Notes: generated from the sequence alone by a model not told the origin. Counted from the stretch's first letter, positions 9,083 through 19,028 are shown. The stretch is DNA of 64,000 nucleotides from JAPPHA01 sp965242975 (GCA_965242975.1 CBDETS010000007.1:5580001-5644000); one strand, 5' to 3'. Program-made: numbers and translations.

Positions 9083-9098
9083 TTGCAATCGTTTGCAA
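9083..9098. promoter_or_regulatory. LacI-family operator near the repressor gene
   Basis: TTGCAATCGTTTGCAA is a 16-bp imperfect palindrome with TTGCAA arms, 30 bases upstream of the repressor start. It resembles the second site at 9214-9229 and suits autorepression. Confidence 0.6.
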
Positions 9099-9179
9099 TT
9101 TTGCACGACACGTTTGGTGATGGTTTTGGACGGAAATGAACCCATGATTTTACGAATTGTTGTCTTCTTTTCGGATGTA

Positions 9180-9229
9180 TTGACTACAGGTGGCATCTTG
9201 CATAGGATGTAATTTGAAAACGTTTGCAA
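9180..9229 (+). promoter_or_regulatory. Promoter and operator of the ABC importer operon
   Basis: TTGACT (9180-9185), 17 bases, then TAGGAT (9203-9208) form a sigma70-type promoter. The 16-bp palindrome TTGAAAACGTTTGCAA (9214-9229) covers the expected transcription start, the classical position for repression. A strong ribosome-binding site, AGGAGG, follows just before the ATG at 9264. Confidence 0.7.
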
Positions 9230-9263
9230 TCACGCGCGTTTCCCACACAGGAGGTACAGAAAA

Positions 9264-10511
9264 ATGAAGAATCTGTCTGGAACCTTGTTCGGTTGCATTG
9301 TGGCAGCGGCACTTGTGTTTGGTGCCAGTGCTGGCTGGGCTGAGAAACTCGTGATCGCGGGTCGGGATGGAGGCTATGCCAAGGCGCTCGAAATCGCCGT
9401 GGATGCCTACAAGGCGCAGAACCCCTCTGTCGAAGTCGAACGGCTGGAGTTGACTGGCGGAGGTCTGTTGGACAAGGTCACGATAGCGATGCGTGAAGGG
9501 TCATCTGCTTACGACGTGATTATGCTCGACGACCCATGGGCCCCCGATTTCATGGCCAAGGGCTGGTTAGCAGATCTCAATCAACTCGGTGGAGGCGTTG
9601 ATGAGGACTTCGTGAAGCCTGCGCGTGACGTGTCGCGGTACCCCGTCGGGTCGGGTCCCTACTATGCTGTGCCGTTTGTCGGAAACGTTGAGCTTTTCGC
9701 CTACAACAAGACAATGTTCGACAAACACGGCCTGTCCCGGCCCGGGAGCTGGACCGATGTTCTCGCCGCAGCGAAGACCATTTCCGAAGCTGAAGACGGG
9801 GTCGCGGGTGCTGTCTTTCGCGGCAAGAAGGCCAACCCCATTGTCACCGGTTTCCTGCCAATTCTCTGGGCGCATGGAGCTCGTATCGTCAATGCTGAAG
9901 GGGGTGCCGGATTGGACAGCCAGGCGGCTCTCGACGCGTTGAATCTCTATCTCGAACTGGCGAAGTATGCACCCAAGGGTGTTGAAACTTACAACTCCTC
10001 GGAAGTTCGCGACGCCATTCAGACTGGCGCGACCGCGATTGCGATCGAGGTATGGCCGTCGTGGGTGCCGTCCATGGACGATCCAGCTGCGTCAAAGGTG
10101 GTCGGTCAGATCGAGATCATGGCCGCGCCTGGTCAAGTCGAAGGTCCAAAACCGATGTTAGGTACATGGCTGGTTGCCATCCCGGCATCGTCCGAGCGTG
10201 CGGATACGGCACGCGACTTCATTGACTTTCTGACTTCGCCTGCCATGCAGAAACGTCTGGCGCTCGAGGTCGGTACTCCACCGACCCGTGCCTCGGTCTA
10301 CGCGGATCAGGAGGTGATTTCGGCTTACCGCTGGTACCCGGCCCAGGTTGCCGCCTTGCAAGAGGCGCAGCCCCGACCACGTACCGCGGCCTGGTCCAAG
10401 ATCGAAGCTATCATGGGCGACTATCTGCAATTGGCCTTGATCGGAGAGTTGTCTCCGAATGATGCGCTGACTGAAGCCAACGAACGGATCGCACGAGCGC
10501 TGTCGCGATAG
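9264..10511 (+). CDS. ABC transporter extracellular solute-binding protein (family 1)
   Basis: A 415-aa periplasmic receptor. Residues 1-26 form a Sec signal peptide (Lys-Asn start, hydrophobic core CIVAAALVFGASAG, predicted cleavage after GWA). The mature part has the family 1 sugar-binding fold with YDVIMLDDPWAPDFMAKGWLADL and WSKIEAIMGDYLQLAL. It is the first gene of the importer operon, placed directly behind the operator-controlled promoter. A 9-bp-stem hairpin separates it from the permease genes and probably raises its relative expression. Ligand unknown; a carbohydrate or polyol is expected. Confidence 0.92.
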   Translation: MKNLSGTLFGCIVAAALVFGASAGWAEKLVIAGRDGGYAKALEIAVDAYKAQNPSVEVERLELTGGGLLDKVTIAMREGSSAYDVIMLDDPWAPDFMAKGWLADLNQLGGGVDEDFVKPARDVSRYPVGSGPYYAVPFVGNVELFAYNKTMFDKHGLSRPGSWTDVLAAAKTISEAEDGVAGAVFRGKKANPIVTGFLPILWAHGARIVNAEGGAGLDSQAALDALNLYLELAKYAPKGVETYNSSEVRDAIQTGATAIAIEVWPSWVPSMDDPAASKVVGQIEIMAAPGQVEGPKPMLGTWLVAIPASSERADTARDFIDFLTSPAMQKRLALEVGTPPTRASVYADQEVISAYRWYPAQVAALQEAQPRPRTAAWSKIEAIMGDYLQLALIGELSPNDALTEANERIARALSR

Positions 10512-10534
10512 ACTGACCTGAAACCGATTCTGGA

Positions 10535-10556
10535 GGCCGCGTGGCAACACGCGGCC
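10535..10556 (+). terminator. Intercistronic hairpin between binding-protein and permease genes
   Basis: GGCCGCGTG, loop GCAA, CACGCGGCC: a perfect 9-bp stem 24 bases after the binding-protein stop, followed by CTTTGAG rather than a U-tract. It is better read as an mRNA-stabilising or attenuating element than as a full terminator. Confidence 0.7.
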
Positions 10557-10565
10557 CTTTGAGCA

Positions 10566-11435
10566 TTGAGGAACAGATACAGCACCGGAATCCTGTTCAT
10601 CCTGCCTGCCCTCCTGCTGCTGGCAGGCCTGACTCTCTATCCGCTCGCACGGAGTGCGGCGCTTTCGTTTGTCGCCACGGAATACGGATTTGAAGGCGCC
10701 CGATATGTGGGAGCGGCGAACTACGCCGACCTTTTCGGCGATCGTTTTTTTCGGCGAGCCACAACCAACACGATCTGGTTCACGCTGCTCGCGACGTTCA
10801 GCGAACTTGCCCTTGGCCTGGCACTGGCGTTGATGGTCAACCGAAAGTTTCACGGCCGAAGCGTGGTAATTCCGCTCCTGGTAGCCCCGTTTGTGCTCTC
10901 CACGATGGTGGTCACCGCCATCTGGAGTGCATGGATGCACTTTGACGTCGGCTATCTCAACAACGTCCTCCGGGTCGTCGGACTGGACGGTGCCCCATGG
11001 CTCTTCGATCCCGATCTTGCGCTCTATTCGATCGTACTGGTCGACTTATGGCAGACGGCACCGATGGTCTTCCTGATCCTCCTCGCCGGGCTTCAAGGCA
11101 TTGACGAGGAGATTTACGAGGCGGCCAGGATGGATGGTGCGGGCTCCGGTTGGGTGCTGTTTACCATCACACTGCCGCTTCTTGTCCCGCACCTGCTTCT
11201 GGCCGCGCTACTAAGGTCGATCGACAGCTTCAAGATATTCGACAAGGTGTATGCGCTGACGGGCGGGGGTCCGGGCCAGGCCACTGAAACACTCTCGATG
11301 TATCTCTACCGTCTCGGGTTCAAGTTTTTCGAAGTTGGAATGGCATCGGCCGTAGCCATGATCATGGTCATCGTTGCCGGTATCCTTGCCGCTGTGTATG
11401 CCGCCAGGATTCTAAGCGGTGCCAGAAATGCCTAG
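10566..11435 (+). CDS. ABC sugar transporter permease (MalF-like)
   Basis: A 289-aa inner-membrane protein with about six hydrophobic segments (first at residues 8-28, FILPALLLLAGLTLYPLA) and the EAA loop near residue 190 (YEAARMDGAGSGWVLFTITLPLL) that docks on the ATPase. A stop codon immediately precedes TTG 10566, so the start is this TTG or further in. Its end overlaps the next permease gene, as expected for a co-translated heterodimer. Confidence 0.9.
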   Translation: MRNRYSTGILFILPALLLLAGLTLYPLARSAALSFVATEYGFEGARYVGAANYADLFGDRFFRRATTNTIWFTLLATFSELALGLALALMVNRKFHGRSVVIPLLVAPFVLSTMVVTAIWSAWMHFDVGYLNNVLRVVGLDGAPWLFDPDLALYSIVLVDLWQTAPMVFLILLAGLQGIDEEIYEAARMDGAGSGWVLFTITLPLLVPHLLLAALLRSIDSFKIFDKVYALTGGGPGQATETLSMYLYRLGFKFFEVGMASAVAMIMVIVAGILAAVYAARILSGARNA

Positions 11436-12237
11436 AGCGACGACCATAGCGGTCTACGTCGTGACGGCCATCATGCTCTGGCCGATCCTCTGGATGGTGA
11501 CGACCTCATTCAAGCCGCCTATTGAGTTCGTCTCCAATTCGATTGCGATACTTCCGATCAGTCCCGGACTCGAGCATTATCGCGAGCTACTCGACGACGG
11601 CATCGCCAGAAGGGTCGCAAACAGTCTCGTCGTTACATTGGGGGCTGCCACGATCTCACTCGCGGTCGGATTTCCCGCCGCTTATGCCCTGGTTCGTTTG
11701 CAACTCCCAAAACGCATGGATGCAGCGTTTCTGGTCTTCGTACTTCTTGTAAAGCTGGCGCCACCCCTCGTTCTGGCGATCCCGCTCTACCAGGTTCTAC
11801 GCGGAATCCACCTCCTCGACACGCTTGCAGGCCTGATACTCGTCTACCAGGTTTATACACTTCCGTTCGCCATCTGGATGCTGATCGGCTTTGTTCGCGA
11901 CGTGTCTCCCACCTACGAAGAGGCAGCGGTGATGGACGGGGCTGGTCTAGGCTATCGCCTCATCACGGTTGTGATGCCGATCATGGCACCTGGACTTGCC
12001 GCTACTTTCATTCTGGTGGCCATTCTCGCGTGGAATGAGTTCGTATACGCGCTCCTGTTCATTCAGACGCCGTCCAACTTCACGCTGCCCACCTACATCG
12101 CCACACTGATCACGGAAGACGAAACGTTTTGGGGCAGGCTCATGGGAATTGGTCTCATCGCTTCACTCCCCATCCTGCTGCTGCTGGCATTATTCCAGAA
12201 GCATCTTGTGCGCGGATTGGCTGGCGGACTCAAATGA
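11428..12237 (+). CDS. ABC sugar transporter permease (MalG-like)
   Basis: The second integral-membrane subunit, 269 aa from ATG 11428 (an in-frame GTG lies at 11419). It has six hydrophobic segments and the EAA motif in YEEAAVMDGAGLGYRLITVV. The ATG overlaps the stop of the preceding permease gene (ATGCCTAG), indicating translational coupling. With the binding protein, the first permease and the ATPase at 6786 it completes a CUT1-type importer. Confidence 0.92.
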   Translation: MPRATTIAVYVVTAIMLWPILWMVTTSFKPPIEFVSNSIAILPISPGLEHYRELLDDGIARRVANSLVVTLGAATISLAVGFPAAYALVRLQLPKRMDAAFLVFVLLVKLAPPLVLAIPLYQVLRGIHLLDTLAGLILVYQVYTLPFAIWMLIGFVRDVSPTYEEAAVMDGAGLGYRLITVVMPIMAPGLAATFILVAILAWNEFVYALLFIQTPSNFTLPTYIATLITEDETFWGRLMGIGLIASLPILLLLALFQKHLVRGLAGGLK

Positions 12238-12299
12238 CCTCGATCCCGGACAGAACAGCGAACGTGCGCCATTGATTTGGTGGCCGAGAGGTCGAGAGT

Positions 12300-13124
12300 T
12301 CACGTCTCTCCGGCGGCACCAGGTAGTTCGACGCAATCGGCGGACCTTACATCTTCGAAATAATCCTGGCCATAACGGACGTCGGACAGATACAGCCCGT
12401 GCGCCGGGGCAACGGGCCCGCACGCGTTCCGCGTTCGTGCCCGCAAAGCTTCGCCGACCTGGTCCGGGGACCACGCGCCTGATCCAACGCGTTCCAGCGT
12501 TCCGACAATGCTCCGTACCTGGCGGTGCAAATAGCTCTGCGCGGTTGCGACAAGGACATATTCCTTTTGATGCCTGGTCTGCTCGAGGCGTACATCGAGT
12601 GCGTCGAGGGTACGGACCGCCGATCGCGCCTGGCAGGCTGCCGAGCGAAACGTCGTGAAGTCATGGAGTCCGAGCAATTGGCCGGCGCCTTGCCGCATGG
12701 CCTCCAGGTCAAGTTCGTGGCGTATGTGCCAGGCGCGGTTTCGCCGAATCGTGAGCGGGGACCTCCGTGAAACGATCCGGTAGACATAACGCCGTTCGAT
12801 CGCGGAAAACCGCGCATGAAATGAAGCCGGCACCCTGGCGGCGCCGAGAATCGCAACCGGATGCGGTTTCAGGTGGTAATTCAACGCCTCCGAGAGCCGA
12901 AACGCGTCCCAGTCACGTTCGAGGTCGCAGTGCGCGACCTGGCAAAGCGCATGCACTCCGGAATCCGTTCTGCCGGCCCCTTGAACGCCGATGCATGCGG
13001 GATCAAGTTCCCGGACGGCGTCTTCGACAACCTGCTGGACGGTCAATTGGCCGCGTTGGTTTTGCCACCCGGAGAATGGCGTGCCGAGATACTCGACCTT
13101 GAGGGCAAATCGTGGCATTTCCAT
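12300..13124 (-). CDS. truA: tRNA pseudouridine(38-40) synthase TruA
   Basis: Converts uridines 38-40 of the tRNA anticodon stem to pseudouridine. From ATG 13124 it is 274 aa (MEMPRFALKVEYLGTPFSGWQ). The catalytic aspartate lies in GAGRTDSGVHA; other family blocks are SFHARFSAIERRYVYRI, FTTFRSAAC and SYLHRQVRSIVGTLERVG. The frame continues 53 codons upstream but that part has no family resemblance. The last ~15 residues after LYLSDVRYGQDYF are not conserved. It is divergent from ileS. Confidence 0.95.
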   Translation of the reverse strand: MEMPRFALKVEYLGTPFSGWQNQRGQLTVQQVVEDAVRELDPACIGVQGAGRTDSGVHALCQVAHCDLERDWDAFRLSEALNYHLKPHPVAILGAARVPASFHARFSAIERRYVYRIVSRRSPLTIRRNRAWHIRHELDLEAMRQGAGQLLGLHDFTTFRSAACQARSAVRTLDALDVRLEQTRHQKEYVLVATAQSYLHRQVRSIVGTLERVGSGAWSPDQVGEALRARTRNACGPVAPAHGLYLSDVRYGQDYFEDVRSADCVELPGAAGET

Positions 13125-13639
13125 GTGCGTTAATCGCGAATTCGGACCTTGCCAAGACCGGCGGTGTCGAATTTCCCGGCGCGTCGGTGGCGGCCGTGAC
13201 GAGGTCGACCCGATTTTCCCGCCATTCGGGCTCCGTCGGTGGACATGACGGGGCAGGAGACAGCCGGTTGCGGTAGGCGGCATGGTGAATGCGGGATGGC
13301 CTGGTTTTCCCGGCTCGCCTCGACGGAATCATCCGGCCCTGGCTCGATGTCCCTGCCGGGAATGCACCTCGGGTTCAGGGGACTCGCCGTGCGGCCGCCT
13401 GCCGCTCCAGAAATGCTGCCAGGCCGTCGGGGCTCACGGCCTCGCGGCACTGAAGTTCGAATTGCCAAGGGTTTACGCTAATTCTCGGCACATGTATAAG
13501 CCGCCGACCGCCCGGCGGTGGCAGAACTTGGCCGGAAAGTCCATGAATCACGCGTGTTCAGGCCCGGAGAATTCGGGTCTGGAATCACCTGGCAGTTGCC
13601 CTCCCGCAATATCGAAACCGAAACCCGAAAAACGTTGCC
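13125..13639. other. truA-ileS divergent intergenic region
   Basis: A 515-base region that must contain both promoters. No protein was recognised in its frames, and no T-box-like leader or other riboswitch could be identified by eye. Confidence 0.4.
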
Positions 13640-16609
13640 ATGACCAATTCATCCGATCACGCCGACAAACACGCGGATTCAGTCGACTCGGCGATGCCCG
13701 ACTATCGTCATACGCTGGTTCTGCCGAAAACGGAGTTTGCAATGCGGGCGGGCCTGCCCAAACGGGAACCGGTGTTGCTTGAACGATGGGAACGGCTCGG
13801 GATTTATGAGCAGCTTCGAAAAAAGGCCCATGCCGCCACCGGAACCGGCGAGGAACGCAAACCCTTCATCCTGCATGATGGCCCGCCCTATGCGAACGGA
13901 CATCTGCACATCGGGCACGCGCTCAACAAGATTCTCAAGGACATGATCGTCCGTTCCCAACAGATGATGGGAAAGGACAGCCGGTATGTTCCCGGTTGGG
14001 ACTGTCACGGATTGCCGATCGAATGGAAGATCGAGGAACAGTACCGCTCAAGCGGCCGTCAGCGGAGCGATGTCCCGATCATCGAACTCAGGGAGGAGTG
14101 CCGGAAGTTCGCCGAGAAGTGGATCGACATCCAACGCACCGAGTTCCAGCGCCTCGGTGTGACGGGCAAATGGGATGATCCCTATCTCACCATGGATTTC
14201 GAGGCGGAAGCCGTGATTGCCGAAGAATTCATGAGCTTCGTCATGAACGGATCGCTGTACCGGGGCTCGAAGCCTGTCATGTGGTCCCCTGTGGAAAAGA
14301 CCGCACTGGCGGAAGCGGAAATCGAATACAGGGACAGGACCAGCTCCGAAATCTGGGTGAGATTTCGCTTGCGGGACGCGACTGGAGACCTTGACGGCGC
14401 GTCGGTCCTGATCTGGACGACAACGCCTTGGACGATCCCCTCGAACAAGGCCGTCGCATTCAGTTCCCGAGTTTCATACGGGATTTACGAAGTTGCTGCC
14501 ACGGAGGGCGAATGCTGGGCAACGCAGGGCGAACGACTGCTCATCGCCGATTCCCTCGCCGAGGAAGTGCTCACGAAGGGACGTGTAACGGACTGGAATC
14601 GCCTTCGCGCTACCGGCCCGAATGAACTGGCGGAGCTTTCGTGCAGGCACCCGTTCCATGATCTGGATGACTTCTGGGATCATGACGTTCCGATGATCGA
14701 GGAGGGATACGTCTCCGACGATGCGGGAACCGGATTCGTCCACACGGCGCCGTCCCACGGCGCAGATGACTATGAGGCGTTTGCGCGGCGTGGATGGGTG
14801 GACAGGATGACCCACAACGTTGGCGAGGAGAGCGAGTTTTTGCCCCATGTTCCGGTCTTCGCAGGTGTTCGCGTGTTCGATTCCCGTGGAAAGGACGGTA
14901 AGGCAAACCGCGATGTGATCGATCAACTCGCCGCCGCGGGCGCCATGTTTGCCCGGGGGCGCCTGACGCACAATTATCCCCACTCATGGCGCTCGAAAGC
15001 TCCGGTCATCTTCCGGAACACGCCGCAATGGTTCGTCTCGATCGATCATCCGGTCGGCGGTGACAACACCTATGGAAAATCCATCAGGGAACGGGCGTTG
15101 AACTCGATCGACAGGCTCGTGACATGGACCCCCCTGTCCGGACGGAACCGCCTCCATTCGATGATCGAAACCCGTCCGGACTGGGTGTTGTCGCGTCAAC
15201 GTGTCTGGGGAGTCCCGTTGACCTGCTTCACCCGGAAAGGAGGAGAACCTTCGGACCCAGACCATATCCTGAAGGACGTGCGCGTGAACGAGCGCATAGC
15301 CCGGGCGTTCAGGGACGAAGGCGCCGACGCCTGGTTTCGCGAAGGAGCGCGTGAACGATTCCTCGGCGAGGATCACGATCCTGAGGATTGGGAGCAGGTA
15401 TTCGACATTCTTGACGTCTGGTTCGACTCCGGCTCGACCCACGCTTTCGCGCTGAGGGACCGCGAGGACGGCAGCCCTGACGGAGTTGCCGACCTGTACC
15501 TGGAAGGAACGGACCAGCATCGGGGATGGTTTCATTCATCGATGCTGCAGGCGTGCGGAACAACCGGCCGTGCTCCGTATCGCGGGGTTCTCACCCACGG
15601 CTTCACGCTCGATGAAAAAGGCATGAAAATGTCGAAGTCGCTCGGGAATACCGTGGCTCCCGAGAATGTCGTTCGGCAGTACGGTGCGGACATTCTACGC
15701 CTTTGGGTCGCCCAGTCCGATTACACCGTCGATCTCAGAATCGGACCCGAGATCCTCAGGAACGCGGCCGACAGCTACCGGAGGTTGCGCAACAGTTTTC
15801 GGTTCATTCTCGGCAACCTGGACGGTTATTCCGTCGATGATGCCGTGCCCGTTGACGAGATGCCGGAACTGGAACGCTGGGTGCTGAACCGGCTCGCCGA
15901 ACTCGACTCCCTGGTGCGGAACGGATACCGGGACTACGACTTCCAGTCGGTTCTCCAGGGCCTGTTCCAGTTCTGCACCGTCGACTTGTCGAGTTTCTAC
16001 TTCGATATTCGCAAGGACGTTCTCTATTGCGGACACCGTGATGACATCGAAGCACGCGCGACGCGGACGGTCCTGGATCTGGTTCTGCAACGCTTGACGT
16101 GCTGGCTTGCCCCCATGCTGTGTTTCACGATGGAGGAGATCTGGCTGCACAGGTATCCCGGGAGCGATCAATCGGTTCATTTGCAGGACTACCCCGAGAC
16201 GCCTCAAAGCTGGCGGGACAAGGAACTTGCACGTCGATGGAAGGAAATCCGCAGCGTTCGCCGCGTCATCACCGGGGCAATCGAAGTCGAACGCCAGGCG
16301 AAGACGCTCGGGTCATCGTTGGAGGCCGCCCCTGTTGTCCATGTGCGCGACCGGGCCACCCTTGGCTTGCTTCAGGAGGTCGATCTTGCCGAAATCTGCA
16401 TCACGTCGGCAGTCACGGTTACCGACGTTCCCCCGTCGGCAGAAACGTTTCGACTTGATGACGAACCGCGCATCGACGTGATCGTGCAGAAGTCGCCCGG
16501 CTTCAAATGCGAACGATGCTGGAAAATTCTCCCCGACGTCGGCAGCCATCGTCATCCGGGAACGTGCGCACGCTGCAGTGATGTACTGGACCGTGTTCTT
16601 GCACAATAG
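13640..16609 (+). CDS. ileS: Isoleucyl-tRNA synthetase
   Basis: A 989-aa class I aminoacyl-tRNA synthetase. HIGH-type motif GHLHIGHALNKIL lies near residue 90, GWDCHGLPIEWK follows, the CP1 editing domain includes TTPWTIPSNKAVAF, and the KMSKS motif is GMKMSKSLGN near residue 660. The C-terminus ends with a zinc-binding CERCW...CARC pair. Length and domain order match bacterial IleRS. It is the last chromosomal gene before the 17-kb mobile island, which begins 92 bases after its stop. Confidence 0.97.
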   Translation: MTNSSDHADKHADSVDSAMPDYRHTLVLPKTEFAMRAGLPKREPVLLERWERLGIYEQLRKKAHAATGTGEERKPFILHDGPPYANGHLHIGHALNKILKDMIVRSQQMMGKDSRYVPGWDCHGLPIEWKIEEQYRSSGRQRSDVPIIELREECRKFAEKWIDIQRTEFQRLGVTGKWDDPYLTMDFEAEAVIAEEFMSFVMNGSLYRGSKPVMWSPVEKTALAEAEIEYRDRTSSEIWVRFRLRDATGDLDGASVLIWTTTPWTIPSNKAVAFSSRVSYGIYEVAATEGECWATQGERLLIADSLAEEVLTKGRVTDWNRLRATGPNELAELSCRHPFHDLDDFWDHDVPMIEEGYVSDDAGTGFVHTAPSHGADDYEAFARRGWVDRMTHNVGEESEFLPHVPVFAGVRVFDSRGKDGKANRDVIDQLAAAGAMFARGRLTHNYPHSWRSKAPVIFRNTPQWFVSIDHPVGGDNTYGKSIRERALNSIDRLVTWTPLSGRNRLHSMIETRPDWVLSRQRVWGVPLTCFTRKGGEPSDPDHILKDVRVNERIARAFRDEGADAWFREGARERFLGEDHDPEDWEQVFDILDVWFDSGSTHAFALRDREDGSPDGVADLYLEGTDQHRGWFHSSMLQACGTTGRAPYRGVLTHGFTLDEKGMKMSKSLGNTVAPENVVRQYGADILRLWVAQSDYTVDLRIGPEILRNAADSYRRLRNSFRFILGNLDGYSVDDAVPVDEMPELERWVLNRLAELDSLVRNGYRDYDFQSVLQGLFQFCTVDLSSFYFDIRKDVLYCGHRDDIEARATRTVLDLVLQRLTCWLAPMLCFTMEEIWLHRYPGSDQSVHLQDYPETPQSWRDKELARRWKEIRSVRRVITGAIEVERQAKTLGSSLEAAPVVHVRDRATLGLLQEVDLAEICITSAVTVTDVPPSAETFRLDDEPRIDVIVQKSPGFKCERCWKILPDVGSHRHPGTCARCSDVLDRVLAQ

Positions 16610-16701
16610 CCCCTGTGGTTGCACGAGGTCGCTGCCCGGCACCCGGAAACGCATCCGGTTCATCGACAGGCCATTCGCTGCACCCGGGTGGATCGAATTC
16701 A

Positions 16702-17341
16702 GGGTACCAACACAATTCGTGTAAAAATGCATGGTAAGGGTTTAGCGTGATGCCTCTTGTACGGAAGAAACCATGCAGGGTCTGCTTAAAGATGCCGGTA
16801 TTTTCCCAATTGCGCTCCTGGAGACGCCGAGCGTCAGGAATGCACGAATTACTCCTTCTTTTTCATCGACATGCGAGGCGTCAATCGATCCTTTCGGTCA
16901 TCCGAACTTCTTGCCCGATGCCTTGGCTTTGACCAAGCACCGACTGCGAGAGGTCCTGTTGTGTGATTGAGGCACTCAGACAGGCAACAGTCTTCGTTGA
17001 CGTGATCGACCAAAACACCCGTTTTCTCGTGACAAAACTGTGGCCGCCCCTGACCTTGATTTTTCCCGTCCGCGTATGATCCTTGATGCCAGCCTCCAGG
17101 AGGCTGATCAGAAAGGGGTTTCCCAGGGCCGGGGAACGGCAATCGGCAGGACTTGGCGTACCAGATTGCCTTCGTGCGGGTGTTCGGCCAGCGGTCGCGC
17201 CAGGAACCCATGAAGACCGAATGGAGCGGTTTTTCAAAAGTAAAGACTCGATCGGTACCGTATTGTTGATGGCGCAGGTGCATGGCTGTCTTTGAGACGA
17301 GCGCGTTAGCGTGCACCTTTACACGAATTGTGTTGGTACCC
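16702..17341. mobile_element. 640-bp MITE-like element, left copy
   Basis: Ends are perfect 24-bp inverted repeats: GGGTACCAACACAATTCG followed by TGTAAA at the left, and the reverse complement at 17318-17341. No intact transposase was recognised. The longest frame is a 155-codon minus-strand ORF (16849-17316) with no known domain and overlapping alternative frames, so the element is probably non-autonomous and mobilised in trans. It matches the copy at 33099-33738 base for base as far as checked by eye. Confidence 0.75.
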
Positions 17342-17618
17342 CGAATAACGTATCGTTTGGCAGAGTAACGTAACGTAGGGATCGATAGCTAGTGTCCGCC
17401 AGAAAACCCCCTCTTTTCGGCGACGGCGGGCTACGATTTTCAACGGAACCGGATGCCGCGCTGCGGCATTTCGCCATGCTTCGGGATGTTGACGCGTCCC
17501 GGACGGCAGGTTTTCTGCCCACCGGACCGAATTTCGCGGCCTTCGCCGCCTTCAGCCCATAGGGAGCCGTTCCCGCTCCGGGCGGGCCACGAATGAACCG
17601 GTGTTTCGGGGAGCGCCG
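17342..17618. other. Short spacer between 640-bp element and ISNCY-like transposase
   Basis: Contains no recognisable gene. It presumably includes the left end of the ISNCY-like element, but a matching inverted repeat beyond 19028 could not be found by eye. Confidence 0.35.
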
Positions 17619-19028
17619 TCAGGCGGCGCGTCGTCGTCGTGCCTTTCGACGCAGCAGAAGACCGATGCGGTGGATGTTGAAGGCAACCACTGAGAGCGCC
17701 ACAACGCGGGCAAAACCGTCAGCCCCGTACGCCAGGACACGGTCGAGACCGCGGTGCTCAAGGTTGTTGATCGCCGATTCCACCGCCGGATGCTGGCGAC
17801 GCATCGCCGCGAACTCCTCGTCCTGCTCGCGTTCGCGATCCGCCGTGTTGAGGTAGCCCTTCTTCGGCAGCACGTTGTGATCGAGCAGCTCGTCAAGCCG
17901 GACACGGTTTTCGGGGCTGTGAAAGCCGCGATCGAAGCTCACCGCGCGGAGTTCGGGAAACCGCGCCTGGGCAGCCTCGACCATCGGCACCGCGTAGTCC
18001 ACGTCGCTGCCTTCCCACATGATCTTGTGATGCAGGACGAAACCGTGCCGGTCTTCCAGGATGCAGACCGGAACGCCAAGCTCCACCGGACATCCCGCCT
18101 TGCCCTTCGCGATCCAGCGCGTGTGCGGCTCGAAGATCGAGAACACCTTCTCGTCCTGAGGGATGGTCTCGCCCTTGAGAAGACGGCGGTCGATCTGGTC
18201 AATCTGACGCTTCGCATGGGCGATATAGCCTTCGATCTCCACGATCTTCCAGGCTTTCACCCCATGCGCGGCCAGAACCGAAAGGCTGGCCTCCGCACGC
18301 ACGACAAGATCAAGGCAGCGCCCGAGATATGCCTCCACATGCTCCGGACGCGCCCGCCGCGTTGCCCGCACCCTGTGGAACAACCGCCGCACCAGCCGCG
18401 TCAGGTGCTTCCACTGGCGCCAGCCACGAACACCGCTCTTCGCCGCCGCACGGCCCACCGCACGGATCAGGCAGCGCATCGCGTCCCACAGGAGACTGAC
18501 ATCCGTCGGATAGTGCACGTCGGTCTCGACCACGAAGGTGTCACAGCGCCCGACCAAGGGCGCGCCAGGCTTTTTTCTCGCGACCGCATGGCCGCTCTCC
18601 ACAACCAGGTCGTTGACCGCCACAAGCAGTTCGGGGCGCAGAAGGCTCACATTGTCCACCAGCCTCTGGTAGCCGTAGCGATAGTCGTCCCAGACATCCG
18701 CATGGCCAAGGAAGCGGCGCAATGTCTTGTGTTCATTCACAAGCTCGTGGAGACGGTCGAAGTCGCAACCGAGACCCTGCTTGATCACCCCCATCACAAG
18801 GATCCGCCACATCTCCATGCCCGGCCGCCCGACCTTCCTGTCGATGCCGGGAAGGATGTGCTCGTCCAGGAGTGCGAACAGCCGGGCGCGGAACTGCTCG
18901 TCGGCGTAGAGATGCTGCAGTCCCAGCAGCAGGGCCGGGATGTCGTCCCTGGACTTGAGGTCGAGTTCGATGTCTTCGATGTGAACTTCGCCGAGTGTCA
19001 TCTGCGGATTGCGTACCTGTCTCATCAT
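17619..19028 (-). CDS. ISNCY-like DDE transposase
   Basis: A 469-aa transposase with an intact frame. The N-terminal part (VRNPQMTLGEVHIEDIELDL, then GLQHLYADEQFRARLFALLD) is typical of proteins annotated as ISNCY-family transposases. Candidate catalytic acids are in VVETDVHYPTDVSLLWDA, VSFDRGFHSPEN and the C-terminal AVESAINNLEHRG. The extreme C-terminus is basic (LRRKARRRRAA). GAGG precedes the ATG. It may still be active. Family assignment rests on recognised wording of conserved blocks, not a search. Confidence 0.75.
   Translation of the reverse strand: MMRQVRNPQMTLGEVHIEDIELDLKSRDDIPALLLGLQHLYADEQFRARLFALLDEHILPGIDRKVGRPGMEMWRILVMGVIKQGLGCDFDRLHELVNEHKTLRRFLGHADVWDDYRYGYQRLVDNVSLLRPELLVAVNDLVVESGHAVARKKPGAPLVGRCDTFVVETDVHYPTDVSLLWDAMRCLIRAVGRAAAKSGVRGWRQWKHLTRLVRRLFHRVRATRRARPEHVEAYLGRCLDLVVRAEASLSVLAAHGVKAWKIVEIEGYIAHAKRQIDQIDRRLLKGETIPQDEKVFSIFEPHTRWIAKGKAGCPVELGVPVCILEDRHGFVLHHKIMWEGSDVDYAVPMVEAAQARFPELRAVSFDRGFHSPENRVRLDELLDHNVLPKKGYLNTADREREQDEEFAAMRRQHPAVESAINNLEHRGLDRVLAYGADGFARVVALSVVAFNIHRIGLLLRRKARRRRAA

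Noticed and set aside
12270..12321. tRNA-like 3' end (GAGAG-TTCACGT-CTCTC followed by CGGCGGCACCA)
   Set aside because: It overlaps the truA 3' end, the T-loop lacks the conserved A at position 58, and no matching 5' acceptor strand exists upstream.
16849..17316. 155-codon minus-strand ORF in the 640-bp element (also at 33246-33773)
   Set aside because: No known domain, competing open frames on both strands and no ribosome-binding site; treated as non-coding until homologues are found.
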